The notes under the pieces: model-generated
What the model was told of the DNA's origin: nothing
Databases searched by the model: none
The model's input: the letters and a program-made list of their open reading frames with translations, nothing else
Translations under genes and position numbers: made by a program
Part shown: in pieces, positions 19,885-29,787 of the stretch
Layout of the letters: every line of letters begins with the position of its first letter
Position numbering within the stretch: the stretch's first letter is position 1
From: Geomonas ferrireducens
GTDB taxonomy: Bacteria > Desulfobacterota > Desulfuromonadia > Geobacterales > Geobacteraceae
Direction: 5' to 3'
DNA length: 64,000 bases
Assembly (NCBI RefSeq): GCF_004917065.1
Contig: NZ_SSYA01000001.1
Span: 886,550 to 950,549, forward strand

Positions 19885-20931
19885 ATGACTCCCCACTTCC
19901 TCCCCAGGCTCGTCAACCCACCCTTTGGCGACCCCGGGGTCTATGTCGACTTCCAGTTCGCACGGCGTGCGCTCCTCTTCGACCTGGGCGAGATCGCCTC
20001 TCTTGGCGCACGGAAGATCCTGAGGCTGACCGACGTCTGCATCTCCCACACCCACATCGACCACTTCATCGGCTTCGATCTGATGCTACGCATCATGCTC
20101 GGACGGGATATGACGCTCCGCCTCTTCGGGCCGCCCGGCATCCTGAGCCAGGTGGAGCACCGGCTCGCCTCCTACAGCTGGAACCTTATCCAGAGCTATC
20201 CGACCGAGTTTGTCATCACCGTCATCGAACTGCATCCCGAAGGGATGGCCCGACGCGCCCGCTTCAGCTCCCGGCGCGTCTTCGCCCGGGAAGATGAGGA
20301 AGAGTTCCCGTTCCGCGACGGAGTGGTCCACGAGGAGGAGAACCTGAGGCTCACCGTCACATTCCTGGAGCACAGCATCCCATGCCTCGGCTACGCGTTC
20401 GAGGAGAAGCTGCACGTAAACTTCATGAAGAACAGGCTCACCGCACTCGGTCTGCCGGTGGGCGCGTGGCTCTCCGAGGTGAAGCGCGCTGTGTTGCGCG
20501 GTGCGCCGGACGATACCGTGTTCACGGTGCCCTTACCCTCAGGAGGGGCGCGCGGGCTCTTACTCGGCGAGCTGAAGGAGCAGGTGCTGCAGGTGGTCCC
20601 GGGGGAAAAGATCGCCTACGTGACCGACACCGCGTACACGCCGGAAAACCGCCGCCGCATCGTGGAACTAGCACGCGGGGCGGACTACTTCTTCATCGAG
20701 GCGGTCTTTCTCGATGCTGACCGGGAGCGCGCCCGCGAGCGCGCGCACCTGACCGCCAGGCAGGCCGGGACCCTCGCACGCGAGGCCGGTGCCGCGCGCG
20801 CGATCCCCTTCCACTTCTCCCCGCGACACCTGGGCGCGGAAGAGGAGCTGCGCCGGGAAGTGGCGGAGGCCTTCGGAAGCGGGCACGACCGGCACCCTCT
20901 CGCCCCCGGGCCTGCACGCCGGAGCGCTTAG
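19885..20931 (+). CDS. MBL-fold metallo-hydrolase, ribonuclease Z-like
   Basis: This 348-residue protein has the metallo-beta-lactamase metal motif SHTHIDHF near residue 53, a later Asp ligand in YVTDTAYTPEN, and a terminal His in PFHFSPRH. The general layout resembles ribonuclease Z and related phosphodiesterases, but the first motif is HTHIDH rather than the HGDH of RNase Z. A different substrate is therefore possible. The start is supported by TAAGGAGG. The gene stands alone between the 6S-like RNA and the Deg protease. Confidence 0.8.
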   Translation: MTPHFLPRLVNPPFGDPGVYVDFQFARRALLFDLGEIASLGARKILRLTDVCISHTHIDHFIGFDLMLRIMLGRDMTLRLFGPPGILSQVEHRLASYSWNLIQSYPTEFVITVIELHPEGMARRARFSSRRVFAREDEEEFPFRDGVVHEEENLRLTVTFLEHSIPCLGYAFEEKLHVNFMKNRLTALGLPVGAWLSEVKRAVLRGAPDDTVFTVPLPSGGARGLLLGELKEQVLQVVPGEKIAYVTDTAYTPENRRRIVELARGADYFFIEAVFLDADRERARERAHLTARQAGTLAREAGAARAIPFHFSPRHLGAEEELRREVAEAFGSGHDRHPLAPGPARRSA

Positions 20932-20987
20932 GCCCGCGAAAGCTGGAGAGGGACCGTAGGTGAGGGGGCTGCATGCTCCGCAGAACT

Positions 20988-21025
20988 AAAAAAGGGGACC
21001 CGGCACACCGGATCCCCTTTTGTCT
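20988..21025. terminator. Terminator between MBL gene and deg protease gene
   Basis: The stem GGGGACCCGG / CCGGATCCCC with a short loop has A-rich and T-rich flanks on opposite sides, so it can act in both directions for the two converging genes. Confidence 0.75.
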
Positions 21026-21046
21026 CCTGATTTTATTGTGCGCGAC

Positions 21047-22426
21047 CTAGTCGATCCTGAGAGCGACGAACAGGGAGGCTTCGCCCCTTTTGAGCAGCAT
21101 CTTCAGGTAACCACCCTTCTTCACGGCCGCAATCGACTTGCTGTAATCCTTAACGCTGGTGATCCTGACGCCGTTGATCTCCCGGATCACGTCCCCCTCG
21201 ACGATGCCGGCACGCTCGGCCAGGCTATCCGCATCGACATCGGTAACAAGCACCCCCTTGTCGCCCTGGAGCCTCAGCTGCTGCGCACGCTCCGCCGAGA
21301 GATCGGCCACTTTGAGGCCGAGACGGTCGCCGCTCACCGCGGCGTCTTCCTCCTCGCCGTCCTTCAACTTCTCGATGGTGACCTGCAACGGCACCTGCTT
21401 GCCGTCACGCAGCACCACCAGTTTCACCGTTTTCCCCACCGCAGTTGCAGCAACGCGGCGCGGCAGCTCGCTCATCTCCTTGATGTGGTGACCGTCGTAC
21501 TCGAGGATGATGTCCCCACCCTTGACACCAGCCTTCTCGGCGGGGCTGTCCTTGATCACTTCGGCGACAAGCGCCCCCGCCTCCCCTTCCATACCGAAGG
21601 ACTGGGCGAGATCCTGGGTCACCTGCTGCACCGACACGCCGAGCCATCCGCGGGTCACTTTGCCGCTCTCCTTCAACTGGGGCAGGATGTCCTTGGCCAT
21701 GTTGATCGGGATGGCGAAGCCGATCCCCTGGCCGCCCGAGACGATGGCGGTGTTGATCCCGATTACCTCGCCGTCGGTGTTGAAGAGGGGACCGCCGGAG
21801 TTGCCGGGGTTGATCGAGGCGTCGGTCTGGATGAAGTCGTCATAGGGCCCGCTGCCGATAACGCGCCCCTGGGCGCTGATGATCCCCGCGGTCACCGTCT
21901 GCGCGAGACCGAAGGGGTTGCCGATCGCCATGACCCAGTCCCCGACCTCGATCTTGTCGCTGTCCCCCAAAGGTGCCACCGGCAGGTGCCCCTTGGCGGC
22001 GATCTTTATCAGTGCGAGGTCGAGCTTGTCGTCGCGTCCCTTCACCTCGCCCTTGAATTCGCGGCCGTCGGAGAGCTTGACCTTGATCTCGTCGGCATCC
22101 TTCACCACGTGGTTGTTGGTGATCAGGTAACCGTCGTCGCTGATGATGAAGCCGGAGCCCATGCTCCTTTGCTTGTAGGGGTGCTGCCTGGGCGTCTCGA
22201 AGAACTTTTCGAAGTAGTCCTGGAAGGGATCGCCGCCGGGACCTACGTTCGGGTGCTTCTTCATGCCTACCGTCTTTGAAGTGCTGATGTTGACTACCGC
22301 CGGCTTCAGTTTCTTAGCCAGCTTGGCAAAGTCGGGGGTGAGGGGCGCGGCTCCAGCCACGGCCGAGAATACTGAGGAGAGGAATAAGCTTAACACCAGG
22401 AATCTTGCTACGATTGCTGCCTGCAT
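21047..22426 (-). CDS. Do/HtrA-family periplasmic serine protease
   Basis: This 459-residue protein has a signal peptide (about 1-26), a trypsin-like protease domain with the triad His106 (TNNHVV), Asp136 (KLDLALI) and Ser210 (PGNSGGP), and two C-terminal PDZ domains (about 265-355 and 370-455). Such DegP/MucD/DegQ proteases degrade or chaperone misfolded envelope proteins. GGAGGTAGCC precedes the ATG. It is transcribed from its own promoter and is monocistronic. Confidence 0.95.
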   Translation of the reverse strand: MQAAIVARFLVLSLFLSSVFSAVAGAAPLTPDFAKLAKKLKPAVVNISTSKTVGMKKHPNVGPGGDPFQDYFEKFFETPRQHPYKQRSMGSGFIISDDGYLITNNHVVKDADEIKVKLSDGREFKGEVKGRDDKLDLALIKIAAKGHLPVAPLGDSDKIEVGDWVMAIGNPFGLAQTVTAGIISAQGRVIGSGPYDDFIQTDASINPGNSGGPLFNTDGEVIGINTAIVSGGQGIGFAIPINMAKDILPQLKESGKVTRGWLGVSVQQVTQDLAQSFGMEGEAGALVAEVIKDSPAEKAGVKGGDIILEYDGHHIKEMSELPRRVAATAVGKTVKLVVLRDGKQVPLQVTIEKLKDGEEEDAAVSGDRLGLKVADLSAERAQQLRLQGDKGVLVTDVDADSLAERAGIVEGDVIREINGVRITSVKDYSKSIAAVKKGGYLKMLLKRGEASLFVALRID

Positions 22427-22455
22427 GGCTACCTCCTGAGAGTTTGAGTAGGGTA

Positions 22456-22484
22456 AAGCTAATACCGCTCCCGTACTTTGTCAA
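22456..22484 (-). promoter_or_regulatory. Promoter of the Do-family protease gene
   Basis: On the minus strand a consensus TTGACA is followed after 17 bases by TAGCTT, about 30 bases upstream of the ATG. Confidence 0.5.
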
Positions 22485-22512
22485 GACTCCCGACACTGTA
22501 CCGCTTCCAAAG

Positions 22513-22563
22513 AAAAACGGACCCCTCCCGGTCGTGTTTCGACTGGAAAAGGTCCGTTTTATT
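22513..22563 (-). terminator. Terminator of the response-regulator gene
   Basis: On the minus strand AAAACGGACC pairs with GGTCCGTTTT across a loop of about 25 bases and is followed by TCTTT. It lies 29-79 bases after the regulator's stop. Confidence 0.7.
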
Positions 22564-22591
22564 CAGCAGGGCAGGTGCCTTCGGCCTCTGT

Positions 22592-23266
22592 TTATTCTTC
22601 TTCTTTGAGGATGTAGCCTACCCCCCTCACGGTGTGGATGAGCTTCTTGTCGGCGTCGCGGTCGATCTTCTTACGCAGGTAGTTCACGTAGACGTCGATG
22701 ATGTTGGTGAAGCTGTCGAAGGTGTAGTCCCAGACGTGCTCGGCGATCATGGTCCTGGTGAGCACCTGGTGCGGGTTGCGCATGAAGTACTCGAGCAGGC
22801 CGTACTCCTTCGCGGTAAGGTCGATCTCCTTGTCCTTGCGCCACACCTTGTGGGTTACCGGGTCAAGACGCAGGTCGGCGAAACGGATCTCGGCACCGCG
22901 GTCGAGCTCGCTCCTCCTCATCAGTGCACGGACGCGGGCGAGCAGCTCGGCGAACGCGAACGGCTTGGTCAGGTAGTCGTCGGAACCGGAATCAAGACCA
23001 GCCACGATATCTTCTACGGAGTCCTTTGCGGTCAGCATCAGGATCGGGGTGACGTTCTTCCGCTCCCTGAGCTCCTTCAGAACGGACAGGCCGTCCTTTT
23101 TCGGGAGCATCCAGTCGAGCACGATCAGGTCGAACGGCTTCTCCAACGCAAGTTTCAGCCCCTCTTCACCGTCCGCCGCGGTGGTGACTTCGTACTGCTC
23201 TTCTTCGAGCCCGCGCTTTATGAAGCTGGCAACCTTCTTCTCGTCTTCAACCACCAGAATTTTCAT
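22592..23266 (-). CDS. OmpR/PhoB-family response regulator
   Basis: This 224-residue protein has an N-terminal receiver domain (1-115; acidic pocket EDE near residue 7, phospho-acceptor Asp51 in VLDWMLP, Lys101 in LTKPF). A winged-helix DNA-binding domain follows (about 130-222; ending RGVGYILKEEE). It resembles the metal- and envelope-stress-responsive CusR/CopR group, though assignment to that group is a guess. No histidine kinase gene is adjacent, so it is an orphan regulator in this window. Confidence 0.93.
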   Translation of the reverse strand: MKILVVEDEKKVASFIKRGLEEEQYEVTTAADGEEGLKLALEKPFDLIVLDWMLPKKDGLSVLKELRERKNVTPILMLTAKDSVEDIVAGLDSGSDDYLTKPFAFAELLARVRALMRRSELDRGAEIRFADLRLDPVTHKVWRKDKEIDLTAKEYGLLEYFMRNPHQVLTRTMIAEHVWDYTFDSFTNIIDVYVNYLRKKIDRDADKKLIHTVRGVGYILKEEE

Positions 23267-23301
23267 GTTGTTTTCCCTCTCTTTGTTAAATATGTCGACC
23301 T

Positions 23302-24114
23302 CTAATCGTGCCTGATATCACCATGGAGCCGGCTCAGGATCTCTGCCGCGGACTCCTCAACGGATTTGTTGGTTACATCGATGACCAGCCATGCGGGGTG
23401 GTCCCGGTAAAAGCGCCGGCAGTACGCCAGCTCCTCTTCGACCAGCCTGAAATCCGCGTAACTGCCGCGCGGGCTCTGCCTGAGGTTTCTCAGGCGCGCC
23501 GAACGGATGTCTACCAGCCGCTGGGTGCTGATGATAAGGCCAACCACCCGCTCCGGCTCAACTTCTTCCAGCTCCGGCGGCGGGTCGATCCCCTGTATGA
23601 TCGGGACGTTCGCCACTTTGTACCCCTTGTGCGCCAGGTACATGGAAAGTGGCGTTTTGGAGGAGCGGGACACCCCGACCAGAACGATGTCGGCCTTGTG
23701 CAGGTTGCGCGGCTCCTGGCCGTCATCCTGCTTTACCGTGAAATCAACCGCCTCCATGCGGCGGTAGTACTCCGAGTTCATCTCGTACTGCAGGCCGGGA
23801 AGCTTCTGCGGCCTCATTTCCAGAAACTCGGCAAGCTTGAAGAGAAGCGGCGTGATGAGGTCCACCGCATCGAGCTGCCTTGCCTCGCATTCGTTTCGTA
23901 CGAACTGCGCCAGTTCCGTGTTGACCAGGGTGTAGAAGATTATGCCGGGGGTCTTGGCGACCTCGTCCAGAGCCTTCAGGATGTCTTCCTGGTTCCTTAT
24001 CTGCCCGACCCGGCGCAGCCGGACGTCCACGTCCTTGAATTGGGTCAGCGCGGCCCGCGCCACCCTCTCCACCGTCTCACCCGTTGCATCCGAAAGTAAA
24101 TAGACGTGATACAT
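23302..24114 (-). CDS. ppsR: Pyruvate,phosphate dikinase / PEP synthase regulatory protein (DUF299)
   Basis: This 270-residue protein matches the family of bifunctional serine/threonine kinase-phosphorylases that switch PEP synthase or pyruvate,phosphate dikinase on and off by ADP-dependent phosphorylation. It shows the N-terminal signature [18 protein letters not shown] and a P-loop-like motif, [11 protein letters not shown], near residue 148. Which of the two target enzymes it controls cannot be told from this window. It is transcribed upstream of the response regulator, with a 35-base gap. Confidence 0.93.
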   Translation of the reverse strand: MYHVYLLSDATGETVERVARAALTQFKDVDVRLRRVGQIRNQEDILKALDEVAKTPGIIFYTLVNTELAQFVRNECEARQLDAVDLITPLLFKLAEFLEMRPQKLPGLQYEMNSEYYRRMEAVDFTVKQDDGQEPRNLHKADIVLVGVSRSSKTPLSMYLAHKGYKVANVPIIQGIDPPPELEEVEPERVVGLIISTQRLVDIRSARLRNLRQSPRGSYADFRLVEEELAYCRRFYRDHPAWLVIDVTNKSVEESAAEILSRLHGDIRHD

Positions 24115-24384
24115 CTTTAATCACCCAAAATCCGCGGCCTTACTGGGTTCTTACCGCCCGCCCGGCCAAATTCATTAGATATATACCATGTTTTTTCATT
24201 TTAGGCAAAACTAAAATTTAATGGGAAAAGCTTCTCGATTTTTCTTATCGACACATGCCCGAAAAATTTTAATTATAATTACGCCCGACTTTTTTTGGAT
24301 GTCAAGGTTTTCATTGCCATTTCCTTTATTTCTCTGCTAGTTTAATCCGGCACTCGCAAACCCCAAAGGAGACAAAAACTCATT

Positions 24385-25305
24385 ATGACCACGGACTGGG
24401 CCGAAATCGCCTGCGACGTCCCCGCCGAAATGGTGGACACATTAGCGGACTTCCTCGTCGAACTGACCGGCAACGGCGTCGGCATCGACAACATGCATCT
24501 CGATACCTTTTCCCTAGATTCCCTCGAGGATAGCAGCATCAAAACCGTCAAGGGGTACCTCCCTCTCGACGACTCCCTGGAGGACATGCGCATCAAGGTG
24601 GAGCAGTTCCTCGCCACGCGCGGGCCCGAATTCGAGGGGTACGTCTACAAGCCTCCCGTCGTCACCGTCATCAAGAACGAAGACTGGGCCAACAACTGGA
24701 AGGTGCACTTCAAGCCGGTCCGTATCGGCAGGCGTCTGGTCATCAAACCGACCTGGGAGGAATACCAGGAGGTGGCAGGCGACTTGGTGATCCAGATCGA
24801 CCCCGGCATGGCGTTCGGCACCGGTGCCCATCCCACGACCAAGATGTGCCTCGAGTCTATGGAGCGGATCGCCCTCGACCATTGCGGCGGCGTGCTCCCC
24901 TCCCCCGTTCTCGACGTCGGGACCGGCTCCGGCGTGCTCAGCATAGCCGCCGCCCTTCTCGGCGCCGACGCCATTACCGCCGTCGACATCGACCCCGAGG
25001 CGGTGCGCGTCACCCAGGAAAATCTCGAGCTGAACGGTGTGGCCGACCGGGTGGCCGCGTCCACCACGGACCTTGGCAAGCTCCCGGGCAGCTACCCCGT
25101 GGTGGTCGCCAACATCCTCGCCGAGGAACTCGTACGACTCTCCGACCAGCTCATCTCCCGCGTCGCTCCCGACGGATGGCTCATCCTTTCCGGTATCCTG
25201 ACCGAGAAGGAAGAGTTTGTCCTTGCCGGCTTTCCCTCGCTCACCCTCGTGGAAAACCCCAGGGAGGCCGAGTGGTCCTGCCTAACCCTGAGAAAGCCCC
25301 AGTAG
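24385..25305 (+). CDS. prmA: Ribosomal protein L11 methyltransferase
   Basis: This 306-residue SAM-dependent methyltransferase modifies lysines of ribosomal protein L11. It has an N-terminal L11-recognition domain (about 1-110), the motif PGMAFGTGAHPTT near residue 143, the SAM-binding loop LDVGTGSGVLSIAA, and ANILAEEL near residue 242. A Shine-Dalgarno-like AAAGGAG lies somewhat far (13 bases) from the ATG. rsmE follows three bases after the stop. Confidence 0.95.
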   Translation: MTTDWAEIACDVPAEMVDTLADFLVELTGNGVGIDNMHLDTFSLDSLEDSSIKTVKGYLPLDDSLEDMRIKVEQFLATRGPEFEGYVYKPPVVTVIKNEDWANNWKVHFKPVRIGRRLVIKPTWEEYQEVAGDLVIQIDPGMAFGTGAHPTTKMCLESMERIALDHCGGVLPSPVLDVGTGSGVLSIAAALLGADAITAVDIDPEAVRVTQENLELNGVADRVAASTTDLGKLPGSYPVVVANILAEELVRLSDQLISRVAPDGWLILSGILTEKEEFVLAGFPSLTLVENPREAEWSCLTLRKPQ

Positions 25306-25308
25306 CGG

Positions 25309-26049
25309 ATGCGCAGCTTTTTCCTGGGCGACAACGCCATCAGTGACGGTGAAGCCGTCGTCACCGGTGAGCTCTACCGGCACATGGCCCGCGTGCTGCG
25401 GCTCAAAGAAGGGGCCGAGGTTGAGCTCATCGACGCCGGCGGGGTGAGGCACTGCGGCACTATCGCGGAGGTGGGGGCAAAAACCCTCACCGTCCGCATC
25501 GCCGCAAGCGCCGCACCTGCTGTAGAAGACCCCGCACTCAGCATCACCCTCTACCAGGGGCTCCCGAAGGGGGAGAAGCTGGACCTCATCCTACAAAAGT
25601 GCACCGAACTCGGCATATCCGAGGTGGTCACCTTCGACGGTGCGCGCTCCATCGTTAAATTCCGCGGTGAGAAGACGGCAGGAAAACTTGCGCGTTTCGA
25701 GAAGATCGTGCAGGAAGCGGCCCGGCAGTCGGGGCGGAGTGCCGCGCCAAGGGTCGCGATAGGCGGGAATCTGAAGGAAGTGCTCAAGGAATCGCGGCAG
25801 GATGTGAAGCTGCTCTTGTGGGAAGGGGAGGACGAAAACACGCTGCGGGAAACGCTGGCCCATCACACGGAGCCAAAGAGCGTGGCGATCGTCGTTGGCC
25901 CGGAGGGAGGCTTGAGCCCAGAGGAAGTACAGGAGGCGCTGGCCTGCGGTTTCACCCCGGTCACCCTCGGCAAGCGGATCCTGCGCACCGAGACCGCGGG
26001 GCTTGCCATGGTCTCAATCCTGCAGTTCCACTGGGGCGACATCAGGTAG
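25309..26049 (+). CDS. rsmE: 16S rRNA m3U1498 methyltransferase
   Basis: This 246-residue SPOUT-class methyltransferase has the N-terminal PUA-like region (HMARVLRLKEG) and the C-terminal knot signature IVVGPEGGLSPEEV and LGKRILRTETA. It methylates U1498 of 16S rRNA. The gene begins three bases after prmA, so the two ribosome-modification genes are translationally coupled. Confidence 0.95.
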   Translation: MRSFFLGDNAISDGEAVVTGELYRHMARVLRLKEGAEVELIDAGGVRHCGTIAEVGAKTLTVRIAASAAPAVEDPALSITLYQGLPKGEKLDLILQKCTELGISEVVTFDGARSIVKFRGEKTAGKLARFEKIVQEAARQSGRSAAPRVAIGGNLKEVLKESRQDVKLLLWEGEDENTLRETLAHHTEPKSVAIVVGPEGGLSPEEVQEALACGFTPVTLGKRILRTETAGLAMVSILQFHWGDIR

Positions 26050-26062
26050 CAGGTGGTAATCC

Positions 26063-26389
26063 TCAGTTGAGCGCCACCACCAGCGCTGCGATGGCCACCA
26101 CCAAAGAAACCGCCGTGGCAGCCATCAAAACTTTCTGACGGGCCAGCACCACCTTCAGCGTCTTAACGGCAAGTTGCAGGTGCCCGGAGGTCTCAAGAAG
26201 CGCCTTCTCCAGTTTGCGGTTCTCCTCGTGGAGCTGCTGCACCCTCGCCTCCAGGTCGCTTGCCGCGCCTTCCCCCATGAACCGCCCCTTGGCCCTGTTC
26301 GCCATCTCGACCACTACAGGGAGGTTCTCGAACACCCTTCCCCACGGGATCTTCGTCGCCGCTATCTTCGCCACGCTCCAGATGCTCAT
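26063..26389 (-). CDS. Small coiled-coil protein with C-terminal membrane helix
   Basis: This 108-residue protein has a heptad-like segment (about 48-75, rich in Leu/Glu) and a C-terminal hydrophobic helix (about 88-107, AATAVSLVVAIAALVVAL). It is probably tail-anchored in the inner membrane. No family recognised. It converges on rsmE with 13 bases between the stops. Confidence 0.65.
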   Translation of the reverse strand: MSIWSVAKIAATKIPWGRVFENLPVVVEMANRAKGRFMGEGAASDLEARVQQLHEENRKLEKALLETSGHLQLAVKTLKVVLARQKVLMAATAVSLVVAIAALVVALN

Positions 26390-26486
26390 CTTTACCTCCC
26401 TTATTTGCCTTCCTCGAGCCGGAATCGGCTCTGAGCATAGTCATTTTTCAGGTCGTTCCTGGGGCACGCTACTGCCCCCGTTTTCC

Positions 26487-27191
26487 TCATCCCCCTGCAA
26501 CGATATCGAGAAACTGTCGCGCGAACATGGGGCCCTTTGCCGCATCCTCATGTTTGAAGAAGACAAAAGCGTCGCGCCACCTCTGCCGGTTGACCAAGTC
26601 TACCCAGCGCCCCAACTCCGCAGCGCCGTACTCCGGACGCCGTAGCCTCAGGTATCCCCACCCGGCAGTCGCCACGTCAGGCATCGCTTCGTCTTCCTCG
26701 CTGTCCACCAGGCATAGCGCCGCATCGTTTCGCTGCAGCAGGGAGAAAACCTCGTCATCAAGCCAGGAGCGGTTGCGAAACTGCAGGGCGACCCGGCGCC
26801 CGGGAGGGACCAGGGACAGAAAGTCGTGCAGCAGGGGGACGTCCTTCTTCAGGCTCGGTGGTATCTGGAACAGCACCGCCCCCAGCCGCTCTCCAAGCAC
26901 CCCGGCCACGTCGAAGAAATAAGAGACCGCGTCGTCGACCTCGCGCAGGCGCCGAACGTGGGTGATGCTCTGCGGCGCCTTGAGCGCGAACCGGAACCCT
27001 TCCGGTACCTCACCGCGCCACCCTTCCAGCAACGAGGGTTTCGGCATCCGGTGGAAGGTGTTGTTGATCTCCACACCGTTGAAGCGCGTGCCGTAAAAGG
27101 AGAGCATGTGTTGCCCCGCGAGGTGCTCGGGGTAGAAGCTCCCCTTCCATGCCGCGTACGAGAACCCGCTGGTCCCTACGTATAGAGCCAT
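26487..27191 (-). CDS. DUF72 family protein
   Basis: This 234-residue protein carries the N-terminal DUF72 pattern (VGTSGFSYAAWKGSFYPE) and the conserved segment FRNRSWLDDEVFSLL near residue 137. DUF72 proteins fold as TIM barrels of unknown activity. The gene stands alone on the minus strand. Confidence 0.9.
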   Translation of the reverse strand: MALYVGTSGFSYAAWKGSFYPEHLAGQHMLSFYGTRFNGVEINNTFHRMPKPSLLEGWRGEVPEGFRFALKAPQSITHVRRLREVDDAVSYFFDVAGVLGERLGAVLFQIPPSLKKDVPLLHDFLSLVPPGRRVALQFRNRSWLDDEVFSLLQRNDAALCLVDSEEDEAMPDVATAGWGYLRLRRPEYGAAELGRWVDLVNRQRWRDAFVFFKHEDAAKGPMFARQFLDIVAGG

Positions 27192-27299
27192 CTGCTCCTC
27201 CGCCGATCGCTTCCCACTTCAGCTTCATATTTATACAGCACCCCTTGCCCCGCACAAGGAGTTCTAATGGAAAAGAACGGGCGGCGAGGCTCATTTACG

Positions 27300-27333
27300 A
27301 AAAAAGGCGGGTTCACAGGAACCCGCCTTTTCA
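27300..27333. terminator. Bidirectional terminator downstream of rnd
   Basis: A 12-bp stem AAAGGCGGGTTC / GAACCCGCCTTT with a short loop is flanked by A-rich and T-rich tracts. It lies just after the RNase D stop. Confidence 0.88.
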
Positions 27334-27355
27334 GCACAGCGATATGTACGGTCTT

Positions 27356-28489
27356 TTAGGAAATGAGAGAAGCGAGCTCGTCGCCGAAGGCCTCGCGCTG
27401 CCAGCGCTTCAAAAGCGCGTTCTGCGAGGAGCCGGGCTCGGCCAGGGCCTCCAGCAGCGTGTTGTTAGCGACAAGACCGACGCCGAGCCCGAGCTGGGCC
27501 GACTTCGCCTCGCGCCAGACCTTGAGCCGTTTCACCTTTTCATCCTGGATCCGGTCCAGCACCGGACGACGCGACTGCTGGACCTGGGGGAGCTTATCCT
27601 GCGGCACCGCGAGACCGGCGGCGACCGCCTGCAGCAGGCCGCGACCCAGACGTTCGATAAGCTTTGAGGACATGCTGTGGATGCCGACCAGCTCGAAGTT
27701 GTTCCTCGGCTGCTTCTCCGCCAGCTCGCGCAGCAGGTCGTTGCTCAGAATACGGAATGGAGGGACATCGGCGGTACGCGCCTTCTCGTCGCGGAACTTC
27801 AAGAGCTCCTCAAGGACGGCGAGCTCGCGCGGCTTCATCTTGTTGGCCCCCTTGAAGCGCAGACACATAAGCTCCCCCTCGCGCGAAGGAGAACGCACCC
27901 CGGCCACCAGCTCCGACTCCTCCTCCACCCAGGTGAGACGCCCCTTGCCGACCAGTTCCTGTTCGAGCTGACGGTAAAGCGGGATGAGGAGAGAGGTGTC
28001 CTTCATGGCGTATTCCAGCATCTCCGGCGAGAAGGGACGCTTGCTCCAGTCCGCCTTCTGGTAACGCTTGTCCAACTCCACCCCGAAACGCTTCTTCAGC
28101 AGCGCCGCCAGGCCGAACTCGCTCTCGCCCAGGAATTGGCTGGCGATCATGGTGTCGAACAGGTTTACGACCTCGATGCCGAAGTCGCGGTACAGCGAGC
28201 GCATGTCGTAGTCAGCGCCGTGGAAGATCTTCTTAATGGCGGGGTTCGCGAAAATGGGGGCAAGTACCCTCACATCGAGGTCGGCCAGCGGATCGATCAG
28301 GCGGTTTTCCTGCTCGGAAGAGACCTGGATCAAGCATACCTTCTCGGTGTAGTGGTGCAGCGAGTCAGCCTCGAGATCGAAAGCCAGAACCGTCTCTTTC
28401 GCGAGCCGCTCAACGAGTTCATCCAGGGTCTTTTGGTCGGTGATGAGGTCTGCCGCTGCGGGATTTGTAGCTTTATGTCTGTTCTGCAA
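27356..28489 (-). CDS. rnd: Ribonuclease D
   Basis: This 377-residue 3'-5' exoribonuclease acts in tRNA maturation. The DEDDy exonuclease residues are visible in FDLEADS (near 37), HGADYDMRSL (near 90) and YAMKDTSLL (near 162). HRDC-type helical domains follow (about 210-370). Length and layout match the family. There is a 170-base gap to hisC upstream on the same strand. Confidence 0.94.
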   Translation of the reverse strand: MQNRHKATNPAAADLITDQKTLDELVERLAKETVLAFDLEADSLHHYTEKVCLIQVSSEQENRLIDPLADLDVRVLAPIFANPAIKKIFHGADYDMRSLYRDFGIEVVNLFDTMIASQFLGESEFGLAALLKKRFGVELDKRYQKADWSKRPFSPEMLEYAMKDTSLLIPLYRQLEQELVGKGRLTWVEEESELVAGVRSPSREGELMCLRFKGANKMKPRELAVLEELLKFRDEKARTADVPPFRILSNDLLRELAEKQPRNNFELVGIHSMSSKLIERLGRGLLQAVAAGLAVPQDKLPQVQQSRRPVLDRIQDEKVKRLKVWREAKSAQLGLGVGLVANNTLLEALAEPGSSQNALLKRWQREAFGDELASLIS

Positions 28490-28660
28490 AAGTCTCCGTC
28501 CGTTTCTGCATCTCTATATGCGGTCAAAATGGTTAGCTGGGCAGGATGCCGGCTGGCTGAGCCAGTCGACGCGCCAGCCGCAAAGATTACAACTTTTTCA
28601 CCTAGTACACAAGTGCCTGAATTTCTTTTTTGTGAAAAAACTTCTCGTCCAGGAGACGGT

Positions 28661-29713
28661 TTACCGCCCCGGGCCGATCTCGACCAGGGCCTGCACGGTG
28701 CGCTCCATCTCCTCTTTCGTCCCGATGCTGATACGCAGGCCGTGGCTGAGCTTCGGGTCGGTGAAGTGCCGCACGAGGATCTTTCTGTCGTAGAGCCCTT
28801 GGTAGACGCGGGTGCCGTCTCGGTCGGGGGGGGAGGCAAAGACGTAGTTCCCGCTGGAAGGGATCACGTGGTAGCCGATCTTTTCAAGCTCGGCGGTGAA
28901 CCAGGCGCGCGTCTCCTTGATCTTTGCGACGCATCCGCGGAAATACTCCTGATCGCTCAGCGCGGCGGCAGCGGCGGTCTGGGCCAGGCGGTCCAGGTTG
29001 TAGTGGTCGCGGATCTTGTTGAGCGCAGCGATCACCTCGGGACGGGCGATGGCGAGGCCGAGCCTCATCCCGGCGAGCGAGTAGCTCTTGGAGAAGGTCC
29101 GGGTGACCACGACGTTGTCCAGGGAGCGCACGAGCTCGAGCGAGGTCTCCTCGGCGAAATCGGCGTACGCCTCGTCCACGACGAGTACCCCGGAGAGCCG
29201 GCCGGCCAGATCCGCTATGTACTTCTGGCTGTAGGTGAAGCCAAGCGGCGCGTTCGGATTGGTGAGGAAAAAGAGCTTCGCGTCGTAGCGCTCCGGAATC
29301 CCCTGCGGCTCGAACGCCTCGGAGAGCCCGAAGGTGCGCACCCTAGCGCCCTGGATCTCGGCAAGCGTCCCGTAATAAGAATAGGAGGGATGGATGTAGG
29401 CGACCTCTTCACCCTCGCCGGCGAAGGCGCGGATCAGGTTGTTCAGCACCTCATCCGAACCGTTGGCCATGATGATCCATGATGGATCGAATCCGTACAG
29501 CCTGCCGGCTTCCTCGCGGGCCATGCGGCTCGCGGCATCCGGGTAGCGGCGCAGCCCCTCGCCGACCTCGGCGTTTATCGCCTCGATCACCCGCGGTGAC
29601 GGCGGATAGGGGTTCTCGTTCGTGTTGAGCTTGATGTAGGAGGCCGCATCTTCGGGCTGGAAGCCGGGGACATAGCCTGCCATATCTGCGATATTTTTTC
29701 GCAGGGCACTCAT
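28661..29713 (-). CDS. hisC: Histidinol-phosphate aminotransferase
   Basis: This 350-residue PLP-dependent aminotransferase converts histidinol phosphate and 2-oxoglutarate to imidazole acetol phosphate and glutamate. Key segments are [13 protein letters not shown], the conserved VVDEAYADF and the PLP-Lys motif [15 protein letters not shown] near residue 215. It is not next to other his genes here. Related aminotransferases exist, but the N-terminal signature favours HisC. Confidence 0.9.
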   Translation of the reverse strand: MSALRKNIADMAGYVPGFQPEDAASYIKLNTNENPYPPSPRVIEAINAEVGEGLRRYPDAASRMAREEAGRLYGFDPSWIIMANGSDEVLNNLIRAFAGEGEEVAYIHPSYSYYGTLAEIQGARVRTFGLSEAFEPQGIPERYDAKLFFLTNPNAPLGFTYSQKYIADLAGRLSGVLVVDEAYADFAEETSLELVRSLDNVVVTRTFSKSYSLAGMRLGLAIARPEVIAALNKIRDHYNLDRLAQTAAAAALSDQEYFRGCVAKIKETRAWFTAELEKIGYHVIPSSGNYVFASPPDRDGTRVYQGLYDRKILVRHFTDPKLSHGLRISIGTKEEMERTVQALVEIGPGR

Positions 29714-29787
29714 GGCAACTCCTTTGCTGGCAGATTCAGGGTGTGAATATAACCAAATTTCAACGGGAAAGTCAAAGATCGCCGCGT